A stretch of 64,000 nt of DNA, taken from Cohnella cholangitidis. GTDB taxonomy: Bacteria > Bacillota > Bacilli > Paenibacillales > Paenibacillaceae. Position numbers and translations under genes: made by a program. The notes under the pieces were generated by a model. That model saw only the letters and a list, made by a program, of their open reading frames with translations. It did no database searches and was not told the DNA's origin. This document shows, piece by piece, positions 27,420-38,293 of this stretch; position 1 is the stretch's first letter, and each line of letters begins with the position of its first letter. The stretch is from assembly GCF_014107495.1 (NCBI RefSeq), contig NZ_CP041969.1, positions 682,001 to 746,000 on the forward strand. Reading direction: 5' to 3'.

Positions 27420-28517
27420 TCACCTCGAATATCGGGATAAATTAAGTAAAATGCCAAGCGCCGTAAGCAATAAGGTCAACGAAGAGCCTCCATAGCTCAC
27501 GAGCGGCAGCGTTACGCCCGTAATCGGCAATAAGCCGATTACCACTCCAACGTTAATCAATACTTGAACGGCGAAAATACCGACGATTCCGGTAGCAAGC
27601 AAACTTCCAAAAGGATCGGTTAACGTGATCGCCGTCCTCATGCCTCGCCATATGAGAAGCAGAAACAATAAAATCAACAAGGAGCCTCCGATAAAACCTA
27701 GCTCCTCGGCTATAATCGAAAAAATAAAATCCGTTTGCGGTTCCGGCAAATAATTATATTTCTGACGGCTCATCCCTAGTCCTAGGCCGACTAACCCGCC
27801 CGGCCCGATCGCGTAAAGCGACTGGATCGATTGATATCCGGCGCCTTGAGGGTCTTGCCAAGGATCCAAAAAAGCCGTAATTCGCTGTAGTCGATAGGGC
27901 GCTGCCGCTATTAATCCTACTAATCCTAACACGCCTAACATAGCTAGGCCGCCTAGATGGGTCAATCTCGCACCGGCGACGTAGATCGCCAGCAAAGTCG
28001 CTCCGACCATAACGGTACCCGTACCCAAGTCGGGCTGCAGCATAATCAGCGCGAACGCCGCCCCCATAATCCCAAGCGGCGGAAGTAATCCTTTTGTAAA
28101 ATCGGTAATTTGATTCTGTCTCTCGGAGAGCAACTTTGCTATGAAAAAAATCATTGCTAGCTTCATAAACTCGGACGGTTGAATGCCGAACGAACCGATT
28201 CCTAACCAGCTCCGGGCTCCGCCGCGTACTACGCCGAGCCCCGGAATAAGCACGATGACGAGCATTCCGAAGCAAACGAGCAACGCAGGCCCTGCCCATT
28301 TGCGCCAGAACGTGTAATCCACGTTCATCGTGACGAACATCGAAGCGATCCCAAGAACGGCAAACAACAATTGCCTTTTCACATAGTAATACGAATCGCC
28401 ATAATCGTGGAAAGCCGCCACAGCGCTAGCGCTATACACCATCACTACGCCTATGGCTAGAATGCCGAGCGTAGCGGCGATCATCCATACATCGGGAACG
28501 GAGCGGGATTTGGCCAT
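27420..28517 (-). CDS. spoVE: SpoVE, SEDS-family peptidoglycan polymerase (FtsW/RodA/SpoVE)
   Basis: Polytopic glycosyltransferase that polymerises lipid II; SpoVE makes spore cortex with SpoVD. 365 residues with about ten membrane segments. Family landmarks are MVYSASAV, LGIGSFGIQPSEFMKLAMI, MLQPDLGTGTVM, QSLYAIGPGGLVGLGLGMSR and TLPLVSYGGSSL. The place between murD and murG is the SpoVE position in Bacillus. Since no other SEDS gene is in this cluster, a role in vegetative division as FtsW cannot be excluded. Confidence 0.9.
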   Translation of the reverse strand: MAKSRSVPDVWMIAATLGILAIGVVMVYSASAVAAFHDYGDSYYYVKRQLLFAVLGIASMFVTMNVDYTFWRKWAGPALLVCFGMLVIVLIPGLGVVRGGARSWLGIGSFGIQPSEFMKLAMIFFIAKLLSERQNQITDFTKGLLPPLGIMGAAFALIMLQPDLGTGTVMVGATLLAIYVAGARLTHLGGLAMLGVLGLVGLIAAAPYRLQRITAFLDPWQDPQGAGYQSIQSLYAIGPGGLVGLGLGMSRQKYNYLPEPQTDFIFSIIAEELGFIGGSLLILLFLLLIWRGMRTAITLTDPFGSLLATGIVGIFAVQVLINVGVVIGLLPITGVTLPLVSYGGSSLTLLLTALGILLNLSRYSR

Positions 28518-28562
28518 GAACCGGACACCTCACGGTTTGCAAAAGTGGGGACATGCCCCCTT

Positions 28563-29996
28563 CTACAACGTATGCGCCGATTGCTTAAAAATGCGACCTC
28601 GAACTTCATAGGATGGGAACATGTCCCAACTGGCGCATGCGGGCGACAGAAGAACGATATCTCCCGGCGCCGCCATAGCGGCAGCTTCCTCGACAGCCCG
28701 GCGGAGCGTGTGCTCGGCGTCCTCTACAGGTTCGACGATTTTCACGTTCGTTAAACCGGACAACGCCGCTACCTTGCCGATTTTCTCCCTTGTCTCTCCG
28801 ATAGCCGCCACGCCTTTCAGCCGATCGCGAAATACCGGCAACAGCTCCATATAGTCGGATCCTCGGTCCAAGCCTCCGGCGATGAGAACGAGCTGAGGCG
28901 GCAAAGACAAAATCGACATCGTCGTCGCCATCGGATTCGTCGCTTTGGAATCGTTGTAGAACTTCACGCCGCCGAACGTGCCGACATACTCCAAGCGATG
29001 CTCTACTCCGCGGAAATTTTGCAACGGTTCGACAAGCCGATGCGGCTCCGCTCCCGCCGCAAGAGCGATAGCGATAGCGGCTAACGCGTTAGCCGTATTG
29101 TGGCGTCCGGGAATACCTAGCTCATCGACGCGAATAATACGTTGCGCCGCTTCGCCTTCGTTCCGGCTGACGATCCATCTTTCCTCCTCGGCCTCGTTCT
29201 CCGCGGGACGAACCGAAGAATACGGCGGGTCTACCATGATCCCGTTCGATAAAGTTTGCGTGACCGAGAAAGGAAACAGCTTTCCTTTGAAGCCGGTCGC
29301 TAACCGGCGACACGTCTCGTCATCTTCGTTATAGATGGCGATGTCGTTAGCGTGCTGGTTCTCGAACATTTTCGCTTTCGAGCCGACATAATCCTCCATC
29401 GAGCCATGATAATCCAAATGCGTCTCCGCTACGTTAAGCAAACATGCGATGCGCGGACGGAAATCGGACGTTCCTTTTAACTGAAAACTACTCAGTTCGG
29501 CCACCAGCCAACCGTCATTCGCCACCTCGCGGGCAGCCTCGCTCAGCGGTCGACCGATGTTGCCCGCTACAAGCGGCTTGAGTCCTGCCGCTTCGAGCAG
29601 CACTCCCGTTAACGTCGTCGTCGTCGTTTTGCCGTTGGATCCCGTAATGCCGATTATCGGAGCCGGGGAAAGATGGCCCGCGACCTCAACCTCGCTTACG
29701 ACTTCCACGCCAAGCTCCAGCGCCGCGGCGATCGGAGGCGCCGAATAAGGGATTCCCGGATTTTTGACCAATAGCGCGGTTTCCTTCGTGACGAGGTCGT
29801 CCGGATGATGTCCGCACACAACAGAAATGCCCAAAGCCGTTAATTCGTCGGCTTCAGGGCATTGTTCCCGCTCTTTCTTGTCGTTGACGATCACGTCCGC
29901 ACCGACGCTGTGAAACAGTTTAGCGGCGGCAACGCCGCTTCTTGCCAGCCCGAGAACGACGACGTGCCGTCCCCGGTAGGATGTAAGTTGCATCAT
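28563..29996 (-). CDS. murD: UDP-N-acetylmuramoyl-L-alanine-D-glutamate ligase
   Basis: ATP-dependent addition of D-Glu in the cytoplasm. 477 residues, slightly longer than the usual 440-450. The N-terminal nucleotide fold has VVVLGLARSGVAAAKLFHSV. The central ATPase loop is [19 protein letters not shown] (about 111-129), and the C-terminal domain has YNDSKATNPMAT. It is 25 bases downstream of mraY. Confidence 0.96.
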   Translation of the reverse strand: MMQLTSYRGRHVVVLGLARSGVAAAKLFHSVGADVIVNDKKEREQCPEADELTALGISVVCGHHPDDLVTKETALLVKNPGIPYSAPPIAAALELGVEVVSEVEVAGHLSPAPIIGITGSNGKTTTTTLTGVLLEAAGLKPLVAGNIGRPLSEAAREVANDGWLVAELSSFQLKGTSDFRPRIACLLNVAETHLDYHGSMEDYVGSKAKMFENQHANDIAIYNEDDETCRRLATGFKGKLFPFSVTQTLSNGIMVDPPYSSVRPAENEAEEERWIVSRNEGEAAQRIIRVDELGIPGRHNTANALAAIAIALAAGAEPHRLVEPLQNFRGVEHRLEYVGTFGGVKFYNDSKATNPMATTMSILSLPPQLVLIAGGLDRGSDYMELLPVFRDRLKGVAAIGETREKIGKVAALSGLTNVKIVEPVEDAEHTLRRAVEEAAAMAAPGDIVLLSPACASWDMFPSYEVRGRIFKQSAHTL

Positions 29997-30021
29997 CTCG
30001 CAATAGCCCCTTTTGTCGCAC

Positions 30022-30984
30022 TTAACTCACCTTGTACAATAATAAGCCTGCCCCGGCAAGCAATAAACCAACAAACCAGAAAGTCGTGACGACCCGCCAT
30101 TCCGACCAACCCGACAGTTCGAAGTGATGGTGGATCGGACTCATCTTGAAGACGCGTTTGCCGCGCGTCTTGAACGAGGTTACCTGAATGATAACGGACA
30201 GCATTTCGAAGACGAAGACGCCTCCGATGACGATGAGCAGCAACTCCGTTTTCGTTAGGATCGCCACCGCGGCGATCCCGCCTCCAAGGCCCAACGAACC
30301 GGTATCGCCCATGAAAATTTTCGCGGGATGCGCGTTATAGACGAGAAAGCCGAGCACGGCGCCAACGACCGCCGCGCTGAATACAGCCGATTGAGGCTGC
30401 GTGGCTTCCAAGGCGATGATCGTAAACGCACCGAAAGCCAAAGCGCTTGTCCCGGATAACAGCCCATCCAGCCCATCCGTGAAATTCACGGCATTCGTAG
30501 AGCCCATGAACATAATTACCACAAGCAGATAGTAAGACCATCCCAAATCGAATGACCAGTCCGTTCCCGGAACGGCAATGATCGTACTGTGGTCCATTTT
30601 GTATAAAATATAACAGAAAATAGCCGAAAAGAGGAGTTGGCCGAATAATTTCTGCTTAGCGGTCAAGCCTAGCGACCGTTTAAACACGATTTTAATATAA
30701 TCATCCAGAAAACCGACAAGCCCAAACCCGAGGCAAGCGGTTAGAAGAGCCCAATATTCCAGTCCTTGATCGGCGAATTTCAAAAAAGACAGCGTCAAAG
30801 CGACCAAAATGATTATGCCGCCCATTGTCGGCGTGCCCGACTTCTTCAGATGGGATTCCGGCCCGTCGACCCGAACCTGCTGCCCGAATTTAAGCCTGCG
30901 CAGGAGCGGAATGAACAGAGGTCCGAATAAAACAGCAAGCACAAACGAAACGCCTAACGTCCATAAAATCGATGTATAGTCCAT
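30022..30984 (-). CDS. mraY: Phospho-N-acetylmuramoyl-pentapeptide transferase
   Basis: Integral membrane enzyme that transfers phospho-MurNAc-pentapeptide to undecaprenyl phosphate, giving lipid I. 320 residues with about ten membrane segments. Motifs include [14 protein letters not shown], the Asp pair in [33 protein letters not shown], and [18 protein letters not shown] with the late [17 protein letters not shown]. It sits 4 bases after murF. Confidence 0.97.
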   Translation of the reverse strand: MDYTSILWTLGVSFVLAVLFGPLFIPLLRRLKFGQQVRVDGPESHLKKSGTPTMGGIIILVALTLSFLKFADQGLEYWALLTACLGFGLVGFLDDYIKIVFKRSLGLTAKQKLFGQLLFSAIFCYILYKMDHSTIIAVPGTDWSFDLGWSYYLLVVIMFMGSTNAVNFTDGLDGLLSGTSALAFGAFTIIALEATQPQSAVFSAAVVGAVLGFLVYNAHPAKIFMGDTGSLGLGGGIAAVAILTKTELLLIVIGGVFVFEMLSVIIQVTSFKTRGKRVFKMSPIHHHFELSGWSEWRVVTTFWFVGLLLAGAGLLLYKVS

Positions 30985-30988
30985 TCCT

Positions 30989-32395
30989 TCACTCTCCGGC
31001 TCCTTTCTGTAATCTCGTAACGACTTCCTCGAGGCGCATTCCGCGAGAAGCTTTGACTAGGACCAGATCTTCCGATGCCAATTCTCCGAGCAAATAGTCG
31101 GCCAAAACGCTTTTGTCTTCGAAATGAAGGACGCTTCCTTCCGGAAAATTCGACTTCGCTTCCTCGAAGGTTTGACGGGATAACGAGCCGTATACGAGAA
31201 CGTTGTCCGCTTTCGAATCATTTAAGTAACGGCCGATTTCTCCGTGTAGAGCGATCTCGTCCGCGCCAAGCTCGAGCATATCTCCAAGCACGATCCACTT
31301 GCGCCGGTATCCGGACAGTTCGGCGACGAGAAGGATTGCCGCCCTAACCGACGTCGGACTGGCGTTATAAGCATCATTGAGAATAACGGCTCCGTTCGCC
31401 GCGTTGCTCCGTTCGATCCTCATTCCGGTCAGTTTCGTCGCTTTAAGCCCTTCTCCGATCTCCTCGAACGATAGTCCGAACAGACGTCCGATCGCAACGG
31501 CGGCAAGCGCGTTAATCGCGTTATGCCTTCCCGGTACCGGCAGATCGAACTGGACATTAGGCTCGCCGCCGACCGTGAATTGCGTTCCTTCGGTATTCAC
31601 CCGGATATAACGCGCAATCCAATCGCATTCCGGATTTTCGCCGAAGGTCACAAGCTTAATCGGCTTATCTAACGATAGAGCGGCCAGTTCTTCCGCGAGC
31701 AAGGGTTCATCGCCATAATAAACGAGAGTGCCCGACGGCTTCAGCCCCTCCGTTATTTCCAGCTTCGCCCGGGCAATATTCTTGCGCGATCCCAGCTGCA
31801 GCAAATGGGACTCGCCGATATTCGTAATAATAGCCGCGTCAGGCTTTCCGATGGAAGACAATAACGAAATTTCTCCTTGCCCGCTCATGCCCATCTCCAA
31901 GACGAGCATTTCGGTTTCTTTGGGCGCGCTTAGAATCGTCAGAGGCAATCCGATATGATTATTGAAGTTGCCCTCGGTTTTATGTACGAGGTACCGCGTC
32001 GAGAGAACGGAAGAAACCAAATCTTTGGTCGTCGTTTTACCGTTGCTGCCCGTTACCGCTACGACTTTGGCGTCTAACCCGTCGCTTAAATATCCGACCG
32101 CGATGGCCTGCAATGCCGTCAGCGTATCCTTCACTACGATCAGCGGAATGCCGATATCCGGCAATGGTACGGAAGCGTCCCACAATGCCGCGGCCGCGCC
32201 CGCGTCCTTCGCTATTTGAATATAGTCATGGCCGTCGAATCGTTCGCCCTTCAATGGCACGAACAATTGTCCGGGCTTCAGCTTGCGCGTATCGGTCGAG
32301 ACGCCCTCCAGCCTTAAGTCGCCTTGATCGGAAATTCCGTATATGCTTTCGGCGCCGCCCCACCCGGCCACTTCGCGAATAGTTGCCTGCATCAA
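30989..32395 (-). CDS. murF: UDP-MurNAc-tripeptide D-alanyl-D-alanine ligase
   Basis: Adds D-Ala-D-Ala to complete the pentapeptide. 468 residues. The substrate domain has [20 protein letters not shown]; the ATPase loop is [19 protein letters not shown] (about 112-130), followed by [13 protein letters not shown], and the last domain has [16 protein letters not shown]. The start overlaps the murE stop by 4 bases (ATGA), which implies translational coupling. Confidence 0.96.
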   Translation of the reverse strand: MMQATIREVAGWGGAESIYGISDQGDLRLEGVSTDTRKLKPGQLFVPLKGERFDGHDYIQIAKDAGAAAALWDASVPLPDIGIPLIVVKDTLTALQAIAVGYLSDGLDAKVVAVTGSNGKTTTKDLVSSVLSTRYLVHKTEGNFNNHIGLPLTILSAPKETEMLVLEMGMSGQGEISLLSSIGKPDAAIITNIGESHLLQLGSRKNIARAKLEITEGLKPSGTLVYYGDEPLLAEELAALSLDKPIKLVTFGENPECDWIARYIRVNTEGTQFTVGGEPNVQFDLPVPGRHNAINALAAVAIGRLFGLSFEEIGEGLKATKLTGMRIERSNAANGAVILNDAYNASPTSVRAAILLVAELSGYRRKWIVLGDMLELGADEIALHGEIGRYLNDSKADNVLVYGSLSRQTFEEAKSNFPEGSVLHFEDKSVLADYLLGELASEDLVLVKASRGMRLEEVVTRLQKGAGE

Positions 32396-33878
32396 TTCGT
32401 TCGACTCCTTATCGCTTCTTTCGCCACTAGGCGGTCATCGAAATCATGCGTGACCTTGCCGATGATCTGATAGGTTTCATGGCCTTTCCCCGCAATCAAT
32501 ACTACATCGCCGGGGCTTGCCATTTCAACCGCTTTTTCGATCGCGGAGCGCCTATTGGGCTCGAGCTCATAGCGATCCGCCGCTACTCCCGCTGACTGCA
32601 AGCCCGCTTCGATATCGCGCAAGATGGCCAGCGGATCTTCGGTACGGGGATTATCGCTCGTGACGATTATTTGATCGGCAAGCTCCGACGCGATCCGTCC
32701 CATAATCGGACGTTTCGTCTTATCCCGATCGCCGCCGCAGCCGAATACGCAAATGACTTTTCCCGTAGCCAGCTCCTTAACCATTTTCAACACGTTCTCC
32801 AAGCCGTCCGGCGTATGCGCATAGTCCACGATGACCGCATAGGACTGATCTTCGTTGACGGGCTCCACGCGTCCCGGCACTCCGGGGATCCGTTCCAGGC
32901 TGCGCAGCGCGTCGTCGAGATCGATCCCTTCGCACAGAGCGGCACCTAGGCAGCTAACGCGTTATAGACATTGAACTTCCCGACCAAGCGCAAATTCACT
33001 TGACGATTGCCGCGGAAGGACTCCAACTCGAAAGTCGTGCCGCTAGCCGTAATTTGCACGTTGGATGCTTTCAGATGGGCCGGTTGATCTATCCCGTAAG
33101 TGACAACCTCCGCGGCGGTCAGTCGGGCATAGCGGGCGGAAGCCTCATCGTCCCCGTTCAGCACGGCGAACGAACGATCCTCGATGCGATCGGAGTATGT
33201 ATTGCCCAATCGGGAGAAAAACAATCCTTTAGCCGCTTCGTAGGCTTCCATCGTTCCGTGATAATCGAGATGGTCTTGCGTCAAATTCGTAAATACCGCG
33301 GTTCTGAAGTCGCAGCCCTTGACTCTCCCTTGCTCCAACGCGTGGGAGGACACCTCCATCGCGCAACGCTGGGTGCCGGCTTCGACCATCGAACTGAATA
33401 TTCGCTGAAGCTCCAGCACGTCCGGAGTCGTGCCCGACATCGGGAAACTATTGCCTCCGTAACGCGTTTCGATCGTACCGATGACGCCCGCGGAGAAACC
33501 GGCGTCCGACCAGATTTGCTCGATTAAATAAGTTGTCGTCGTTTTACCGTTCGTTCCCGTAATCCCGACCGGACGCAGCTTATGCGAAGGCCTGCCGTAG
33601 TAATAGTCGGCCAACTGCGCGAGCGCTTGCCGGGTATTCGGCACGACGAGCTGCGTGGCGGCGATCGGCAGCTCACGGGACGTGACGAGCGCAACGGCGC
33701 CCTTCTCGACCGCTTGCGGCGCGTAATCGTGCCCATCCACCGTATGTCCCGGCAGACAAAAGAACAAACAGCCTTCGTTGATTTTGCGCGAGTCGACTTC
33801 CAAGCTTTGCACGTCTACGTTAGGATCGCCTACGATTCGGCAGAGCAACAGTTGTTGAGACAACTCATTGAGTTTCAT
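32392..33878 (-). CDS. murE: UDP-MurNAc-L-Ala-D-Glu-meso-diaminopimelate ligase (frameshifted)
   Basis: Adds meso-DAP to the wall precursor. The first 310 codons carry the substrate domain and the ATP loop GITGTNGKTTTTYLIEQI and end at KFNVYNALAA with a TAG at 32948-32946. The rest, RSLERIPGVPGRVEP followed by VIVDYAHTPDGLENVL, is in the next frame down to 32392. Restoring one T (GCC TTA GGT instead of GCC TAG GT) gives about 495 residues. The DNPR motif in VTSDNPRTEDP marks DAP rather than lysine specificity, consistent with dapL. The gene should be essential, so a sequencing deletion is likely. Confidence 0.93.
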
Positions 33879-33967
33879 ATCGGACTAGCCCCCTGACGAC
33901 TTCTTGTGTACAATGTAAACCCATTATGGTCCAATGACTCCCCATCATTCAAGTGGAATCTCTAACT

Positions 33968-35896
33968 TTAGTCCGCTGCGCCTAGATAGATTCGAATGAC
34001 GGAGCCTTGCTCAACCCTTGCCCCGGCTGCGGGAGCTTGCCGAACGACGGTCTGCCCGCTTCCAGAAGTTGCTAACTGGAAATTCGTATTCATATCTTCG
34101 TATAGATCGGATACCGTCTTGCCTACCAGGTTCGGCACGGTAACGGTCCGGGGCTCGCCGCTCCCGTATTTATATTCTTTCTCCACTTGGGCGGTTCTAG
34201 GCTTGACCCCTAAGTGAGGGAGGGCGTCCGCCATGATATTGCGCACGATCGGAGCGGCAACGACTCCGCCGAATTGAATCCCCTGAGGATTATCGACCGC
34301 CACGTAGACGACTAATTGAGGATCGTCAGCCGGCGCGAACCCGATGAACGATACGATGTGCTCGTCTTTGGAATACCGGCCGTTCACGACCTTCTGCGCG
34401 GTACCCGTCTTCCCTCCGACGCGATATCCTTCCAGGAAAGCCTTGGCCCCCGTACCTTGCGCCACGACCTTTTCCAATGCTTCCCTTACCTTCTTGGACG
34501 TTTCAGGCGAAATGACTTGCCTGACCAGCTCGGGCTTAGTTTCCTCCAGGATCATTCCGGTTTCCGGCTGTATCCACGATTTCGATACGAAAGGCTTATA
34601 GAGCTTCCCTCCGTTAATCGCTGCCGAGACTGCCGTAATCTGTTGAATCGGCGTTACGGATACCCCTTGGCCGAACGCGGTCGTAGCCAACTCCACCGGA
34701 CCTACCTGCTTAGGCTTGAACATAATTCCGTTCTCTTCGCCCTTCAGGTCGATCCCCGTCTTCTTGCCGAAACCGAAATCGTAAATATAAGAAAATAGTT
34801 TATCTTTCCCTAAGCGGTTCCCGAGCGTCACGAAACCCGGGTTGCAAGAGTTTTCGACGACTTCCAAGAACGACTGGCTGCCGTGTCCGCCCTTCTTCCA
34901 GCAGCGCAGCTTGGCGCCTGCCACCTCGATGAACCCGGGATCATAGAAATGTTCATGCTCCAGGTCCACTTTCCCCTCCTCCAGCGCGGCGGCCAGAGTG
35001 ATGATCTTGAACGTGGAACCGGGCTCGTACGTCATCCAAATCGGCAAATTCCGGTTATATACCTCGGCGGGCACTTCCTGATATTGGTCCGGTTGGAACG
35101 AAGGTCGACTGCCCATCGCGTAAATTTCCCCGCTATTCGGATTCATCGCGATGGCGATGACGCTGTTGGCTTGATATTGCAGCATCGCCTGATCGAGCTC
35201 GCGCTCCACGATCGATTGGATCGTCTGATCGATCGTCAACTGCAGCGACAAGCCATCCTGAGGCGGCACGAACACGTCCGACGATTGCGGCATCTTGCGC
35301 CCGGCCGCGTCGGTAAGCGAGGACACGTTTCCCTTCTGGCCCGTTAACCGGTCGTCGTATTTCAACTCCAATCCCGTCAAACCTTGATTATAACTGCCTG
35401 TAAACCCGAGGACATGCGCGGCTAGGCTTCCGAACGGATAGTACCGCTTGTTGTCTTCGGACACGACGATGCCGGGCAGGTTCAAGCCGCGCACGGCTTG
35501 AGCTTTCTCCGTCGTCAACTTGCGGCCTCCGGGCTTAAGCTCTACGTTCGACGTCACCTTAGTCAGTAGCTTATATAAGCTTTCCTCCGACATGCCTAGC
35601 ACTCCGGAGAGCTGTCTCGCCGTTTCGCGCTTATCCTTGATTTGCACCGGAATCGCATAGATCGTCGGAGAGCTGATGTTGTACGCGAGCCGAGTTCCGT
35701 TACGATCCAGGATTTCGCCCCGCTTCGCTTGGAACGGTATGTCCCTTCTCCACGAATCTTCTGCCTTCTTCGTAATCTCCCCGCCGATCAACAATTGTAC
35801 GTAACCTAATCTGACGATTAATGCCGCAAAGGCAATGACCGCAAAAACCAATACGAAATACAACCTTTTCCGAACGGTGGCCTGTGAAATTTTCAA
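33968..35896 (-). CDS. spoVD: SpoVD, sporulation-specific class B penicillin-binding protein
   Basis: Transpeptidase needed for cortex synthesis. 642 residues. One N-terminal membrane segment (about 12-30) precedes the dimerisation domain (RGEILDRNGTRLAYN). The transpeptidase has the catalytic Ser in GSTFK (Ser near 294), the ENSCNP second motif and KTGTAQK near 492. A single C-terminal PASTA domain begins VTVPNLVGKTVSDL (about 575-640). The TTG start at 35896 follows AAAGGGGG. A strong hairpin separates it from pbpB, which may lower read-through in growing cells. Confidence 0.92.
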   Translation of the reverse strand: MKISQATVRKRLYFVLVFAVIAFAALIVRLGYVQLLIGGEITKKAEDSWRRDIPFQAKRGEILDRNGTRLAYNISSPTIYAIPVQIKDKRETARQLSGVLGMSEESLYKLLTKVTSNVELKPGGRKLTTEKAQAVRGLNLPGIVVSEDNKRYYPFGSLAAHVLGFTGSYNQGLTGLELKYDDRLTGQKGNVSSLTDAAGRKMPQSSDVFVPPQDGLSLQLTIDQTIQSIVERELDQAMLQYQANSVIAIAMNPNSGEIYAMGSRPSFQPDQYQEVPAEVYNRNLPIWMTYEPGSTFKIITLAAALEEGKVDLEHEHFYDPGFIEVAGAKLRCWKKGGHGSQSFLEVVENSCNPGFVTLGNRLGKDKLFSYIYDFGFGKKTGIDLKGEENGIMFKPKQVGPVELATTAFGQGVSVTPIQQITAVSAAINGGKLYKPFVSKSWIQPETGMILEETKPELVRQVISPETSKKVREALEKVVAQGTGAKAFLEGYRVGGKTGTAQKVVNGRYSKDEHIVSFIGFAPADDPQLVVYVAVDNPQGIQFGGVVAAPIVRNIMADALPHLGVKPRTAQVEKEYKYGSGEPRTVTVPNLVGKTVSDLYEDMNTNFQLATSGSGQTVVRQAPAAGARVEQGSVIRIYLGAAD

Positions 35897-35914
35897 AATG
35901 AAAAACCCCCTTTA

Positions 35915-35961
35915 CCGGGAACGTCTGGACGTGCTTTCGCCTAGTTCCAGACTATTCCCGG
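35915..35961 (-). terminator. Strong hairpin between pbpB and spoVD
   Basis: CCGGGAA-TA-GTCTGGA and TCCAGAC-G-TTCCCGG form a stem of about 14 bp, followed by TAAAGGGGGTTTTT. The T tract is not immediate and overlaps the spoVD ribosome site, so partial termination, RNA processing or translational control are all possible. Confidence 0.55.
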
Positions 35962-35983
35962 GACAAGTGGGTTAGAACAAGCC

Positions 35984-38263
35984 TTAACCTTCGGGCGGGG
36001 CTTGCGAAGAGTCTTCCGACGAATCCTCGGATGTCTCCGCAGGAGGCTCAACCGCCTGGCCGTGAGGGGATAGCGTTAATTGAAGAATCCATTTCCCGTC
36101 GACTTTGACGGCTTTCTGTCCGGTGACGTAACCTTGCCCTTCAACCGTGGCGACTACTTTGAGCAAAGAGCACATTTCGAGCGCGTCCCGGAGCGACAGC
36201 CCCGTCAGATCGGGAACGTTGCCGGGTTTCGTATCCGTCAACAAATAGATTCGCTGCGAAGCCGGAAGCACGCTTCCTCCCTTTGGAAGTTGCTGCAGTA
36301 CCTTGCTGCCTTTGCCTAGCACTCCGACCGGGAAGGAACGCTGTTGCAGCTGTTGACGCGCTTGGGCGACCGTCAAGCCGGACACATCCGGCACGGAGGA
36401 AGTGATTTCGACATCTTTGCCGGTCGTTGTCGACGCGCTGGAAGCAGCCTCTTCCGTCTTCGGCAAGTTCGGCTCGATACCGAGATGAAGCAGCGATTTG
36501 CCCATGATTTCCTTGAAAATCGGACCGGCAACCGATCCTCCCCCCGCGTTCGCGATCTGCGGCTCGTCAACGACGACGTAGAGCACGACCTTCGGTTTCT
36601 CGACGGGCGCGTAACCGATGAAGGAAACGACGTATTTCTCTTTGGAATACCCGCTTTTGTTGTCTTCGGTTTTCGTAACCTTCTGCGCCGTTCCCGTTTT
36701 ACCGGCAATCCGGTAACCGGGGATGTAAGCCAGTTTTCCCGTGCCGATCAACTGATCGCTAACGACCGTTTCCAAATATTCGCCGACTTTGCGGGAAGTT
36801 TCGGCCGAGATGACCTGGCGAATCACCTTCGGTTCCGTCAGCGTTTTCTCTCCCGTGTTCGGATCGCTGATCGACTTCACGATATGCGGCTGCAGCAATT
36901 TGCCCCCGTTGGCGACGGCGGCCACGGCCGCCACTTGCTGAATCGGGGTAACCAATACTTTCCCTTGTCCGAACGCGGCGGTAGCCACCTCGGACGGATA
37001 ATCGAGACTGAACGGTCTCGACACCTCGTTCGGCAGCTCGATTCCCGTTTTCTGCCCGAATCCGAAATCGTTAATGTACTTCGTCAGCTTTTCTTTGCGT
37101 AGCATTTCATAGCCTAACTTGACGAATGCCACGTTACTGGAATGCTTAAGGCCGTCCAAATAACTGATTTCTCCCCAACCTACGCCGTTGTGGTCCTTAA
37201 TTGGCCTATCCTTCTGGCTGTACTTGATCGAACCGGATTTGTAGAAATCGTTCGGATTGAACAACCCTTCTTCCACCGCGCCCGCCAAAGTCACAATCTT
37301 AAACGTCGAGCCCGGCTCGTATAACGACTGTATTGCGTTGTCGCGGAACACGTTCTGATCTTTAAAATCCCAGTACGTGTTCGGGTTATAGTCAGGCAAG
37401 CTGGCCATCCCCAATATTTCCATCGTTTCGGGATCGGCGGCTATCGCCGTAATACTGATGGGTTTGTACTGTTCGTATCCTCTTCTCAAGGCATCCTCGA
37501 TGTAGTACTGAATGTCCTTGTCGATCGTAAGAGTAACGTCCTTGCCGTCCACCGCCTGCTTGTATTCCACTTCCCCGTTAGGCAGCTGGACCCGCGCCCC
37601 GTCCTTCTGGTATTTGATGAAGCCCGGAGTTCCGCTCAATTCGTCGTTAAGCTTCTTCTCCAGCCCGTAGATCGCCTTGCCGTCTTTGTCCTCGTAACCG
37701 AGAATATGGGAAGCGAGAGGACCATTCGGATAGTAGCGCTTTTGTTCTTCCATGAAATACAGACCGACATCGTTCTTCACGCCGGTCAGCTTCCGGATCT
37801 CGTCGCGGAACGCGGCCAATCGATCCTTCGTCGCTTTATCGACCTTCCACCCTTCCGGCCGAATTTCCCGTTGATCCCGATAGGTGATTCCATCCGCTTT
37901 CTTGGAGGCAATGAATTCCCTCAGATCGCTTTCCGGCGTACCTAATACGATATGCAATTTAGATACGATCCTGTCCGTCAGCTTCCATTCCGGATGCTCG
38001 GCTTCCAATTCGGCGATTCGTTTAGGCCCTACCGCGACCGTATAAGCTAGAGCATCCGCGGCTAGTACCTTGCCGTCCCGATCGAGGAGCTTCCCCCGTT
38101 CCTGCCGGATGGTCTCGCTGGTCATCCACGTCTTCATCGCTTGCTCCGTCCAGAAGTCGGCTTTCACGACTTGAACCCAGTAGATTCGTATGATTAAACC
38201 GACAAAAAGGAGGGTGAAAATCCCTCCCGCCAGCAACGTCCGCAATTTAATTCGTTTGGTCAT
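35984..38263 (-). CDS. pbpB: Penicillin-binding protein 2B-type division transpeptidase
   Basis: Class B PBP that crosslinks septal wall, the FtsI counterpart. 759 residues. A membrane anchor (about 9-30), a dimerisation domain (QERGKLLDRDGKVLAAD), the transpeptidase with STFK (Ser near 319), SSN (near 371) and KTGTAQK (near 518), then two PASTA domains (SVPDVSGLTVAQARQQL and NVPDLTGLSLRDALEM) and an acidic SSEDSS tail. It lies 30 bases downstream of ftsL, whose product recruits it. Confidence 0.94.
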   Translation of the reverse strand: MTKRIKLRTLLAGGIFTLLFVGLIIRIYWVQVVKADFWTEQAMKTWMTSETIRQERGKLLDRDGKVLAADALAYTVAVGPKRIAELEAEHPEWKLTDRIVSKLHIVLGTPESDLREFIASKKADGITYRDQREIRPEGWKVDKATKDRLAAFRDEIRKLTGVKNDVGLYFMEEQKRYYPNGPLASHILGYEDKDGKAIYGLEKKLNDELSGTPGFIKYQKDGARVQLPNGEVEYKQAVDGKDVTLTIDKDIQYYIEDALRRGYEQYKPISITAIAADPETMEILGMASLPDYNPNTYWDFKDQNVFRDNAIQSLYEPGSTFKIVTLAGAVEEGLFNPNDFYKSGSIKYSQKDRPIKDHNGVGWGEISYLDGLKHSSNVAFVKLGYEMLRKEKLTKYINDFGFGQKTGIELPNEVSRPFSLDYPSEVATAAFGQGKVLVTPIQQVAAVAAVANGGKLLQPHIVKSISDPNTGEKTLTEPKVIRQVISAETSRKVGEYLETVVSDQLIGTGKLAYIPGYRIAGKTGTAQKVTKTEDNKSGYSKEKYVVSFIGYAPVEKPKVVLYVVVDEPQIANAGGGSVAGPIFKEIMGKSLLHLGIEPNLPKTEEAASSASTTTGKDVEITSSVPDVSGLTVAQARQQLQQRSFPVGVLGKGSKVLQQLPKGGSVLPASQRIYLLTDTKPGNVPDLTGLSLRDALEMCSLLKVVATVEGQGYVTGQKAVKVDGKWILQLTLSPHGQAVEPPAETSEDSSEDSSQAPPEG

Positions 38264-38293
38264 AGCTTGATCCTCTTCTTTTCCCGATCGCGC

